From Desulfobacterales bacterium (GTDB lineage: Bacteria; Desulfobacterota; Desulfobacteria; Desulfobacterales; Desulfosalsimonadaceae): a DNA stretch of 64,000 nucleotides. Where the stretch lies: contig JAXHNP010000002.1 of NCBI GenBank assembly GCA_034520365.1, positions 558,001 to 622,000 on the forward strand, read 5' to 3'. A program made the position numbers and the translations under genes. This document shows, one piece after another, positions 25,030-33,210 of the stretch. The notes beneath the pieces were generated by a model. That model was not told the origin of the DNA. It did no database searches and was given only the letters and a program-made list of their open reading frames with translations. Numbering within the stretch: position 1 is the stretch's first letter; the number at the start of each line of letters is the position of its first letter.

Positions 25030-27104
25030 TTCGCTTCCTCGCACTCCTCCAAGGGAATCATAATACTAATATTTATACCATTGCCGGGTTCGCTTTGACA
25101 AGCAATCTCTCCGCCCAGGCTCTGGGTGACGAGGTTGTAGACGATATGCATGCCCAGGCCCGTCCCCCCCTGACTCCGCCGGGTGGTGAAAAACGGTTCA
25201 AACATCTGGTCAAGGGTTTCTTTCGGCATCCCCCGGCCGTTGTCCTGATACCCGAGATAGAGGCGGCCATCCACCCTTCGGACGCTGATGTCAATCCGGC
25301 CCTTTTCCATGCCATCAAAGCCATGATTCAGCGAATTCATGACCAGATTGGTAATAATCCGGGAAAATACGCCGGGATAGGAATTTATCTCAATATCTTC
25401 ATCACAGTTTACGGCGATGGTGTGGCTGGTGCGTTTAAACTTGGGGTGCAGGCTCAAAAGGATTTCATCCAGATAGGCCTTGATATGAAACCACCGCCGG
25501 CTGTCGGCGGACTGATCCACTGCCACCTGTTTAAAGCTCTGGATCAGCTCCGCGGCGCGTTTTAAGTTGTTTAGGATGGTATGCGAGATTTCTCCGGCGC
25601 TTTTTAGAAACTTCTCCAGGGATTGATCGCTCAGGCGGCCCTCATCGATCTGCTTTTGCATCTCCTGGGTCTTTTCCGCCAAAAACGAGGCCCCGGTGAC
25701 CGTCACCCCGATGGGGGTGTTGATTTCATGGGCCACGCCCGCGACGAGCCCGCCCAGGGAAGCCATTTTCTCGGTCTGCACCAGTTGATCCTGAGTTTTT
25801 TTAAGATGCGCCATAGAGGCTTTAAGCTCCTGGTTGGCAGCCTCCAGCTCCGTGGTGCGCTCCCGCACCAACTCCTCCAGCTCATGCTTGTGACGGGAAA
25901 GCTCCGCATTCATTGCCTTCATCCGGTCGCCGATGCCGAGCGACAGCAGCAGAACCACCAGGCAGGAGCCAAGCTGGTGACTCGCATCGGTTAAAATGTT
26001 GCTGGGCAGAAATCCATAGGATTTGGCGGAAATCATCAGCACCCCCACAATAAACACGAGCCAGGCCAGTATAAAGAATCCCGCTTCCCGCTGGCGCCTG
26101 AACAGCTGCACTATCCCGGTTGTGATGATGGCGATTGCGCAGACAGCTGCAAATAATACGCTAACCTGCGTAGCATAGTAATAATCCACCCAAGGCGCCG
26201 CAAAAGCCAGCATCGCCCCGCATGCCATCAGGATGACGAGTATTCGGTCAAAGTTAACCGCCTTATATCCGGTTAAAAGGAACCTTCGGCTAAACATCAA
26301 AACCGTAAGTCCGCCCAATAACACCATCATCGGATGGCAGATGCTTGCCCACCAGGTCGCATTCGGCCACAGGAGCTGAAACGCATGGCCGTTATGCGCC
26401 ATGGTGAAAAGGGTGATTGTCAGGGTAAACAGCACCAGATACAGGTAGCTGGTCTCCCGAATGAACAGGAAGATAAAAAAATTATAAATCCCCAGGGCGA
26501 GCATAATGCCGTAATAAAGCCACATCAGGGAAAGATCATGGGTCTTTTTGGTTTCAAAGGCCGCCTGGGACCAGGCGTTTAACGGCAGCACGATGGAGCC
26601 CTGGGAGGCAAGCCGGATATAGCATTCGTGCGTGCCGGGCGGCGTGTCTACCGGAAAGACGATGGTCCGGAAAGCAATGGGCCGCACATGAAACGGCCGG
26701 TGATCCCCGCTTTTAAAGTGAAGCCCCGTATCCGGCATGAAAAAGTCGATATAATCAACCACCGGATAGTCATACTCAAGCATCCAGGTAATTGACCGGC
26801 TGGCGGGATTTTCCACCGTAAACCGGAACCAGAAGGCGGCCCGGGAATAACCGAAGCTGCTTTTCGCCCCGTCTCCGGGAAGCGGCTGCCATTTTCGGGC
26901 GGGCGCTGTAACTTCATCAATCGAGCGCTGCCCGGTTTCATCCACCAGGTATTCCACCTGATTCATCAGATGGGCGTGATTAAATCCATCATGAATAACC
27001 AAAGGCTTTGCCGCCCATAACATCTGCGAAGCGGCTGACAACTCTGCGCCGATTAAAACAGCTATTAGCAGCAAAGCCTTTGAAATAAATTGATGACGCC
27101 GCAT
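25026..27104 (-). CDS. Sensor histidine kinase with 7TMR-DISM sensor
   Basis: 692 residues. An N-terminal signal/anchor is followed by an extracytoplasmic 7TMR-DISMED2 jelly-roll (FGYSRAAFWFRFTVENP ... YPVVDYIDFFMPDTG), then a seven-helix 7TMR-DISM membrane block (~190-395). A coiled coil (ELEELVRERTTELEAANQEL) leads to the HisKA H-box LGGLVAGVAHEINTPIGV and a HATPase domain with NLVMNSLNHGF (N), DNGRGMPKE (G1) and GGTGLGMHIV (G2). DISMED2 sensors are thought to bind carbohydrate-like ligands. It is coupled by a 4-bp overlap to the HD-GYP regulator. Confidence 0.94.
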   Translation of the reverse strand: MRRHQFISKALLLIAVLIGAELSAASQMLWAAKPLVIHDGFNHAHLMNQVEYLVDETGQRSIDEVTAPARKWQPLPGDGAKSSFGYSRAAFWFRFTVENPASRSITWMLEYDYPVVDYIDFFMPDTGLHFKSGDHRPFHVRPIAFRTIVFPVDTPPGTHECYIRLASQGSIVLPLNAWSQAAFETKKTHDLSLMWLYYGIMLALGIYNFFIFLFIRETSYLYLVLFTLTITLFTMAHNGHAFQLLWPNATWWASICHPMMVLLGGLTVLMFSRRFLLTGYKAVNFDRILVILMACGAMLAFAAPWVDYYYATQVSVLFAAVCAIAIITTGIVQLFRRQREAGFFILAWLVFIVGVLMISAKSYGFLPSNILTDASHQLGSCLVVLLLSLGIGDRMKAMNAELSRHKHELEELVRERTTELEAANQELKASMAHLKKTQDQLVQTEKMASLGGLVAGVAHEINTPIGVTVTGASFLAEKTQEMQKQIDEGRLSDQSLEKFLKSAGEISHTILNNLKRAAELIQSFKQVAVDQSADSRRWFHIKAYLDEILLSLHPKFKRTSHTIAVNCDEDIEINSYPGVFSRIITNLVMNSLNHGFDGMEKGRIDISVRRVDGRLYLGYQDNGRGMPKETLDQMFEPFFTTRRSQGGTGLGMHIVYNLVTQSLGGEIACQSEPGNGINISIMIPLEECEEAK

Positions 27105-27115
27105 CGTTTATTTTC

Positions 27116-29995
27116 CTACCAGTCGACGGGAATCCGAACCGCCTGCCCCGCCTTGTTCTGAAACAGAAGGTAGCCGTTTTTCCGGCCGTAAAGATAAACC
27201 TCATGGGTAATTTGAACATCTATCCGGCAGTATTCGACGATATCATCCAACCGGCCTTCTTTCCACCATTTTAGCGCTTGCAGCCCATCCGCGCTTTTTT
27301 CGATACCAAGGCTCACCTTGGCCAGATGGTTAAGCGAAAGCCGGTAACCCAGCCGCTGATAAATAACCTCCAGCATATCCAGGGTATTCAAACAAGAAAA
27401 ATCAAAATCCGAATACCCGCTTAGCACCTGATAGTCAAACCGTTTGATGTTAAACCCGATAATGAGTGCCATCTGCTGCATGTGGGCAATCAGGGCCGGC
27501 ACATCCGATTCATAGTAGTTATGATATTGGCCGGTCTTCGAATCATAGAGGACCACGCAGCTAAGCCCCATTTTATGCGACCGGTGCCAGCCGCCAACCT
27601 CATCGGCTGAGCGCTGGGTTTCAAGGTCAAGCACGCCGTAATAAATTTCTTTTTCAGCGTCCTTTTCTGCCGGCTTGGCCGCCGTCTGGTTAGGGGTTGT
27701 ATCTGTTCCGGCATCGCCTGCGGGCGTTAAGGGGGTTTCCGGATCGACAAGCTTGTCCAGAACGCTTAAAGCGGCCAGTTTATCGATCGGCCGGTTTCCG
27801 GAGCCGCATTTGGGCGAGTGCACGCAGGAGGGACAGCCGGCCTCGCAGTCACAGGTGTTTATCACTTGATAGGTATGGTCCATCAGGTCTTCGGCCCGGG
27901 CATAGGCCTGGCGCGTCAGGCCGATCCCGCCCGGGATGCCGTCATAAATAAATACCGCCGCACATCCGACCTGCGGGTGAAACGGGATGGATATGCCGCC
28001 CAGATCATTCCGATCCGTCAGGATAAGGAGCGGGCAAATGCCGATGGCCGCATGCTCCACTGCATGGATGCCGCCCATGAAATGCATCTGCGCCTTTTCG
28101 ACCGCCGCCTGCACCGGGGGCGGAATCTGAAACCACAGGCCATCGGTTTCAAAAATCTGGGGGGGCAGATCCAGGTCAATGATGTTCATCCGTTTTTTTG
28201 AGTGCAGGTGCCATTTTTCATACCCGGTGACCTTGTCCGTGACTTTAAGCCGGCCGAAAAATATCCGGGTGCCGTAGACCGCCTTTTCCGAATACACATC
28301 GAGGATCTCCGTCTGCTTATCCGCCCGGACCCGGGTATAATAGGTGGGCCGGGCCGGGGTGACCGATACGGTCATGGTGCTGATATCCAGTTTCTCCACG
28401 CGAAAGGTCTGGCCCATGTGAAGGTATATGGCGCCGGGATGGGTTTCCCGGAAGGCGCGGAACCCGTCAATATCGCCCAGATTCTCCCCGGTGCTGGACT
28501 CAATGATGCTAAACTGGTCCCCGCCCCCCCGAAGATCCACAAACCGGTGCGGCGACTTTAATGCCGAAAAGTAGCAGTCCCCTTTCGCACTTTTTAAGAG
28601 CTGGCCGTTTTGCTCCAGTTTTTCCGCAGAGCGGCGGACCGGACCAACCTTAAGCCACTCATCACGGGTATCCAGCGGCAGTTCCGCGGCCGCGCAAAGG
28701 AGATGCTTTTTCAGAATATCCGGATTATAGGGATTTATCACCGCGGACTCCGGGCCCTTTTCAAAAAAAGCGGCCGGATGCCGCATGATATATTGATCCA
28801 GCGCGTCCTCACCGGCGATCAGCACCATTGCGGAGTCGTCTCCGGTTCGGCCCACCCGGCCGCCCCGCTGCCAGGTGGACATAATGGTGCCGGGATAGCC
28901 CACCAACAGACACAAATCCAGATCCCCGATATCAATACCAAGCTCTAAGGCGCTGGTTGAAATTACGGCCAAAAGCTCGCCGGAGACCAGCTTCTGCTCG
29001 ATCTCCCGGCGCTGACCCGGCAAAAACCCCGCCCGGTAGGCGCTGATTTTACCGGCAAACTGGCCGCTCCGGCTGCCCGCCCAGACGGAAATGAGCTCGG
29101 TCATTTTCCGGGACTGGGTGTAGACAATGGTTCGCAGGCCCCGGTGAAGGGCGGCCTTTAACAGCATAATCGCCGCATTGGAAGGACTTGCATCCGGATT
29201 TAAAAACACCAGATGGCGTTTTCCCCGGGGCGCGCCGGATCTGGATTCTGTCACCACCGGCATGCCGGTGAGCGATTCACAAAGCTCCGCCGGATTGGCA
29301 ATGGTGGCGGAGCTGAAGACAAATGTGGGGCGGCTGCCGTATTTTTCGCATACCCGGCGGAACCGTTTAAATATCTGGGCCATGTGCGAGCCCATAACCC
29401 CCCGGTACGTATGCACCTCATCCACCACCACGGTTTCCAGGTTGGCAAACAAATCCGCCCATTTGTCATGATAGGGCAAAAATGCGAGATGCAGCATTTC
29501 CGGGTTGGTCAGAATCACATTCGGCAGATTGCTGCGGATTTTTTTGCGATGCCAGGCCGAGGTGTCCCCGTCATAAATGGCGGCCCTTGGCGGATTTTCG
29601 TCAAAATGGGCGGCCATGGCTTCAAATGTGCGCAGCTGATCCTGGGCCAGCGCTTTCAGGGGAAACAAATAGATGGCCCGGGACTTTGGATTGGCCTGGA
29701 TGCGCTCTATCACGGGGAGGTTATAGATCAGGGTCTTGCCGCTGGCCGTTGGGGTTGAAATGACTGTATGCCGGCCGTTTCGGATTTCGTTAACGGCATT
29801 ATACTGGTGGGTATACAGGGCATCGATATCCAGTGCGGACAGCATCTGGCGGATGCCCTGTGAAAAGGCGCTTTTGTCTGTCACATAATCCGGCGGCTTT
29901 TGGGGAATTTCCCGGTGGTAAACCACCTGATGCCGCATCCGCCTGGATGCGCGCAGCGCCTCGATGTATTCATCAATATTTGCCTCAGGGTGCAT
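27116..29995 (-). CDS. DEAD/DEAH helicase fused to a DEDD exonuclease (MrfA-MrfB-like)
   Basis: 959 residues. Residues ~55-500 are a superfamily 2 helicase: motif I STPTASGKT (80-88), motif II VVVDEVHTYRG, motif III FSSATI, motif VI QRGGRVGRTG. A DUF1998-type zinc region follows, with CDCEAGCPSCVHSPKCGSGN near residue 700. These fit MrfA (YprA) of Bacillus, which repairs mitomycin damage with the separate exonuclease MrfB. Residues ~770-959 form an RNase H-like exonuclease (YYGVLDLETQRS, LIIGFNIKRFDYQVL, YCRIDVQITHEVY) equivalent to MrfB, so partners are fused here. A Thr/Pro/Ala linker separates the halves. Excision repair of crosslinked DNA is inferred from the family. Confidence 0.93.
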   Translation of the reverse strand: MHPEANIDEYIEALRASRRMRHQVVYHREIPQKPPDYVTDKSAFSQGIRQMLSALDIDALYTHQYNAVNEIRNGRHTVISTPTASGKTLIYNLPVIERIQANPKSRAIYLFPLKALAQDQLRTFEAMAAHFDENPPRAAIYDGDTSAWHRKKIRSNLPNVILTNPEMLHLAFLPYHDKWADLFANLETVVVDEVHTYRGVMGSHMAQIFKRFRRVCEKYGSRPTFVFSSATIANPAELCESLTGMPVVTESRSGAPRGKRHLVFLNPDASPSNAAIMLLKAALHRGLRTIVYTQSRKMTELISVWAGSRSGQFAGKISAYRAGFLPGQRREIEQKLVSGELLAVISTSALELGIDIGDLDLCLLVGYPGTIMSTWQRGGRVGRTGDDSAMVLIAGEDALDQYIMRHPAAFFEKGPESAVINPYNPDILKKHLLCAAAELPLDTRDEWLKVGPVRRSAEKLEQNGQLLKSAKGDCYFSALKSPHRFVDLRGGGDQFSIIESSTGENLGDIDGFRAFRETHPGAIYLHMGQTFRVEKLDISTMTVSVTPARPTYYTRVRADKQTEILDVYSEKAVYGTRIFFGRLKVTDKVTGYEKWHLHSKKRMNIIDLDLPPQIFETDGLWFQIPPPVQAAVEKAQMHFMGGIHAVEHAAIGICPLLILTDRNDLGGISIPFHPQVGCAAVFIYDGIPGGIGLTRQAYARAEDLMDHTYQVINTCDCEAGCPSCVHSPKCGSGNRPIDKLAALSVLDKLVDPETPLTPAGDAGTDTTPNQTAAKPAEKDAEKEIYYGVLDLETQRSADEVGGWHRSHKMGLSCVVLYDSKTGQYHNYYESDVPALIAHMQQMALIIGFNIKRFDYQVLSGYSDFDFSCLNTLDMLEVIYQRLGYRLSLNHLAKVSLGIEKSADGLQALKWWKEGRLDDIVEYCRIDVQITHEVYLYGRKNGYLLFQNKAGQAVRIPVDW

Positions 29996-30030
29996 GGCGT
30001 ATATGGCGCGTTAAGAAAATATTCAGCGGT

Positions 30031-30234
30031 TCACCGCTTTGCGGAGAACATGTCTTTCAGAATGGCCATCACATTGCCGCCGCGCTGCCTGGCGATGCTA
30101 TGGGCCTGGGAAACGACATCAGCCGCCTGCTGCTTCAGTACTGATTTCTCCGGCAATGGCTGCTCCTGCTGTTTATAGCGCCATTCAAGCAGCTTTAAGG
30201 CAAATTTTTCTTCCTGTTTTCTGATAAATCCCAT
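30031..30234 (-). CDS. Small conserved hypothetical protein, 67 aa
   Basis: Not recognised. MGFIRKQEEKFALKLLEWRY ... LKQQAADVVSQAHSIARQRGGNVMAILKDMFSAKR is basic and helical, with no motif. It lies between holA and the helicase on the same strand, 35 bp before the helicase gene, and has amino-acid composition of a real protein. No clear ribosome-binding site is visible upstream, which lowers confidence. Confidence 0.6.
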   Translation of the reverse strand: MGFIRKQEEKFALKLLEWRYKQQEQPLPEKSVLKQQAADVVSQAHSIARQRGGNVMAILKDMFSAKR

Positions 30235-30324
30235 TTTTAATAGGTATTGGGTGTTGGGTTTTAGGTATTGGGTATTCGGTTTTAGCCAAAATATAATACC
30301 CGGTCCTCAGCTAATTACCGCATT

Positions 30325-30470
30325 AATGTCATTAACTTTAGCCTTTCGCCCCTGTCTTTCCGAGGAGCGCAAGCGACGAGGAATCTTAAAAGTTTATGCA
30401 ATCAAAAGATTTCTCCCTGTCGCTCGAAATGACAACCGAGTCAATTTTCACTCTGAAACTAATGGCATTG
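30325..30470. mobile_element. MITE-like repeat, ~146 bp, overlapping the holA stop
   Basis: Second copy of the element at 23189: left end AATGTCATTAAC, right end CTAATGGCATTG, with the same central hairpin (TGTCTTTCCGAGGAGCGC ... GCTCGAAATGACA). Its right end runs 12 bp into holA and contains the stop codon. The neighbouring 30240-30300 stretch is the degenerate 'ggtattgggtgttgggt' repeat. Confidence 0.75.
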
Positions 30471-31907
30471 ATTGTTACAAATCGAAATAATTACTTCCTG
30501 CAGCACGAATTCCGGGACGCGGCCGGTTGTCTTAAGCGAGACATCGGCCTCATGCAGCCGGTTTATCGCGCCGACCAATTCGTTCCGGGAAAAATTGGCC
30601 GCTTTTCGAAACTGCTGATAAACCGGATACGGATTGTTCGGCTGCCGGGCGATGATCTGCTCGGTGGCCGGTTTCTTCTCCCGGCCGCCGCCGGCTTTAT
30701 TTGAATCATCCGTCCAGGTGCCGATTTTATCCATTAACGCCTTATCATAGGATTGAATCACCGGCATCACAAGATTTTTAAACTGATCATAGGAGATTCC
30801 CGGCTGCCATCGGTGCCCGGCGTCGCTGTCTATAAACCCCTTGATCAACAGGAGGCGCCGCATTTGATTGGTAATCGCCATCAGCACCTGGAGGTAATGA
30901 TAGCCGGCATCCAAAAGTTCGGAAAGCAGCCGCAGGGCAGCCGCCGTATGCTTATCCGATACCGCGCCGGTTAATTCATAAATCGGCTCTTCCCGGCTTT
31001 TGGAAAGCACCGCCTGAACATCTGCTGCCGCGATGGTCTGCCGGGTCCCGGTATAACTGATCAGTTTTTCAAGCCCCCGGGAGAAGGCGTGCATATCAAA
31101 CCCGATCAGCCCATACATGGCGTCAAACGCCCCGGGCGCCATTTTTTTGCCCGCTGCTGAAAGAATCTCTCTGGCCTGATTATATATCAAGCCCTGCCGG
31201 GCATCGCGGTCTTTTTTCCGGGTCCCTTTGGCCACTGAACAGTCGATTGCGATACCGCTGCTTTTGATGGCCTTATACAGGCCGGTACGCTTGTCCGCGG
31301 CATCCGCGGTTAAAATCAGATAATGCCCCTTGGGAAATCCGCGCTTGATGGCATTTAAAAGAAGCGTCGCCTCATCCGAGACTTCCGGCACCTGAAGGCC
31401 CTGATTCTGGCAAAACCGGACAATGCTGTTTATCCAGTCAAGCCCGCCATAGGCATCTGCATCCACTTGGAATTTTTCGGCAAATGCCTGCGGCCCGACA
31501 TCCTCAAGCGCCATATGGGACCGGCCCAGCAGGCGTAAAAACAGATCCGCCGCCTTTTCCCAGTCACTGTTGTCACATGCTTTTTTGATCTTCTTGATCG
31601 CTTCCGCCTGGTTCCGGGTACCGGTAAACACCATGGCATTGCGCAGCACCACGATCCGGCTGCCTGAGAAAAAGGAATAGGTGTTTAAGTCCTCCAAAAG
31701 ATCCGCCACCTGACTCTGGTCCCGGTGCTCGAGCGATTCAACGCTCTTCGCCTGCTCCGCGGGGTCGGGAACAATCGCGTCGATCAAATCCTGGCAGGCC
31801 TTCTGGCAGAGATAGGGCTCGCCGAAAATAAGATAAACCGGGGAAAAACCGGATTTTTTGGCCTCGGAAAGATATTTGGCAAGCGCCTGATGAGCGATTT
31901 CAGCCAT
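30459..31907 (-). CDS. holA: DNA polymerase III delta subunit (clamp-loader HolA)
   Basis: Loads the beta clamp together with gamma/tau and delta prime. The N-terminus (YLIFGEPYLCQKACQDLIDAI), the segment SGSRIVVLRNAM and the C-terminal collar (EEPIYELTGAVSDKHTAAALRLLSELLDAGYHYLQVLMAITNQMRRLL) identify HolA. At 482 residues it is well above the usual ~340. The excess is an inserted block of ~100 residues after residue ~105 (KKIKKACDNSDWEKAADLFLRLLG ... SEVSDEATLLLNAI-type) splitting the N-terminal AAA-like domain, plus a Gly/Lys-rich insertion near 410. The last codons and TAG come from the MITE. The start overlaps the lgt stop by 8 bp. Confidence 0.88.
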   Translation of the reverse strand: MAEIAHQALAKYLSEAKKSGFSPVYLIFGEPYLCQKACQDLIDAIVPDPAEQAKSVESLEHRDQSQVADLLEDLNTYSFFSGSRIVVLRNAMVFTGTRNQAEAIKKIKKACDNSDWEKAADLFLRLLGRSHMALEDVGPQAFAEKFQVDADAYGGLDWINSIVRFCQNQGLQVPEVSDEATLLLNAIKRGFPKGHYLILTADAADKRTGLYKAIKSSGIAIDCSVAKGTRKKDRDARQGLIYNQAREILSAAGKKMAPGAFDAMYGLIGFDMHAFSRGLEKLISYTGTRQTIAAADVQAVLSKSREEPIYELTGAVSDKHTAAALRLLSELLDAGYHYLQVLMAITNQMRRLLLIKGFIDSDAGHRWQPGISYDQFKNLVMPVIQSYDKALMDKIGTWTDDSNKAGGGREKKPATEQIIARQPNNPYPVYQQFRKAANFSRNELVGAINRLHEADVSLKTTGRVPEFVLQEVIISICNNQCH

Positions 31908-32679
31908 TTTTGTCCGAAACTTTGGCCTTTTTGGAAAGGATTGTCAGCATGATCAGCGCCACCACCACAGAGCCTATACCGATGACCTGGGAGACGGAGA
32001 ATACATCCAAAACCATTGCCCCCCGGTAATCCCCGCGGAAAATCTCGATCGTCGACCGGGCCGCGCCGTAAAACAGGACATACAGCCAGAATATCTGGCC
32101 GTTAAACCGTTTGCCGCGGCGCAAAAAAAACAACACCAGAAAGATCAAAAGATTGGCAGCCGAATGATAGAGCTGGGTGGGATGAAGCACCACATTGAGC
32201 GGAGCCAGGGATTGCGGATGGGTAAATGTAATCGCCCAGGGCAGCTCACAGGTCCGGCCATAACAGCATCCGGCGAACAAGCAGCCGATGCGGCCCATAA
32301 AATGGCCGAGCGGAAGGGAGAGCCCTGCAATATCCGCGGTTTTGCCAAGCGGCAGGCGATAGACCCATAAGTAAATGAGCACCACACAGGCCGCCCCGAT
32401 AAACCCGCCGTAAAAGACCAGCCCGCCGTTCCATATCATAAATATCTCAATCGGATGGGCTATAAAATAGGATATGTGCGTGGCCACGTAAAACAGCCGG
32501 GACCCCGCGATGGCGGCCAAAATGATGTAAAAGCAGAGGTCCAGGATTCTGTCCGCGTCCAGGCCCAGCCGCCTGGCTTCATAGCGGGCGAAGAAAATGC
32601 CGGAGAGCACGCCCAGGGCCACGAACATCCCGTATGTGTGGAGGGCGAACCCGTTAAACTGAATTAATATCGGAAACAT
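31900..32679 (-). CDS. lgt: Prolipoprotein diacylglyceryl transferase
   Basis: Inner-membrane enzyme that transfers diacylglycerol from phosphatidylglycerol to the lipobox Cys. The 259-residue polytopic protein has the Lgt signature GHFMGRIGCLFAGCCYGR, the HPTQLYHSAANL segment with the essential His/Tyr and an N-terminal HTYGMFVALG. It lies 23 bp after lspA, the next enzyme of lipoprotein maturation, a logical pairing. Confidence 0.96.
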   Translation of the reverse strand: MFPILIQFNGFALHTYGMFVALGVLSGIFFARYEARRLGLDADRILDLCFYIILAAIAGSRLFYVATHISYFIAHPIEIFMIWNGGLVFYGGFIGAACVVLIYLWVYRLPLGKTADIAGLSLPLGHFMGRIGCLFAGCCYGRTCELPWAITFTHPQSLAPLNVVLHPTQLYHSAANLLIFLVLFFLRRGKRFNGQIFWLYVLFYGAARSTIEIFRGDYRGAMVLDVFSVSQVIGIGSVVVALIMLTILSKKAKVSDKNG

Positions 32680-32702
32680 AGAAGCTTATGCCCTGGCTTG
32701 AG

Positions 32703-33197
32703 TTATTCAACCGGATATTTTTTGGTAATCAGATAGCCGGCGAAAATGATCATGCCGATGGTAATGGCGCTGTCCGCGACATTAAACGCCGGCCAGTGGA
32801 CGGTGCCGACGTACAAATCGATGAAGTCCACCACATGACCGAAGCGGATGCGGTCGATTAAATTGCCGACCGCGCCGCCTACAATCAGGGAAAAGCCGGA
32901 GAGGAGCCATTTGTACTTCGCCGGCGTGCTCCGGTACAAATAAAGGATCAGGGCAACTGCGAGCAGAGAAAAAAAGATAAAAAAAAGCGCCCGCACCTGC
33001 GCGCCCTGCCCGGCAAAAAAACCGAACGCCCCGCCCGGGTTCTGCACATGAACGAGGTTGAAAAAACCGGGAATGACCGGGATCACCTCACTGCGGCCGA
33101 TACCCTGAAGCACCCACCACTTGGTGAGCTGATCCGCAATCACCACTACGCCGGCGATCATTAGCAGCCGTGCATATTTTTTAATCCAGGGGTTCAA
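32703..33197 (-). CDS. lspA: Lipoprotein signal peptidase (signal peptidase II)
   Basis: Aspartic protease cleaving signal peptides of diacylated prolipoproteins. I choose the TTG start at 33197 (AAGGGAG eight bases upstream; 164 residues), because the longer frame's first 32 codons overlap ileS. Catalytic Asp residues are in VGNLIDRIRFGHVVDFID and FNVADSAITIG; the first helix has VVVIADQLTKWWV. Four membrane helices are evident. The ileS stop lies 13 bp upstream, the classical ileS-lspA order. Confidence 0.95.
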   Translation of the reverse strand: MNPWIKKYARLLMIAGVVVIADQLTKWWVLQGIGRSEVIPVIPGFFNLVHVQNPGGAFGFFAGQGAQVRALFFIFFSLLAVALILYLYRSTPAKYKWLLSGFSLIVGGAVGNLIDRIRFGHVVDFIDLYVGTVHWPAFNVADSAITIGMIIFAGYLITKKYPVE

Positions 33198-33210
33198 AGC
33201 GGACGCTCCC

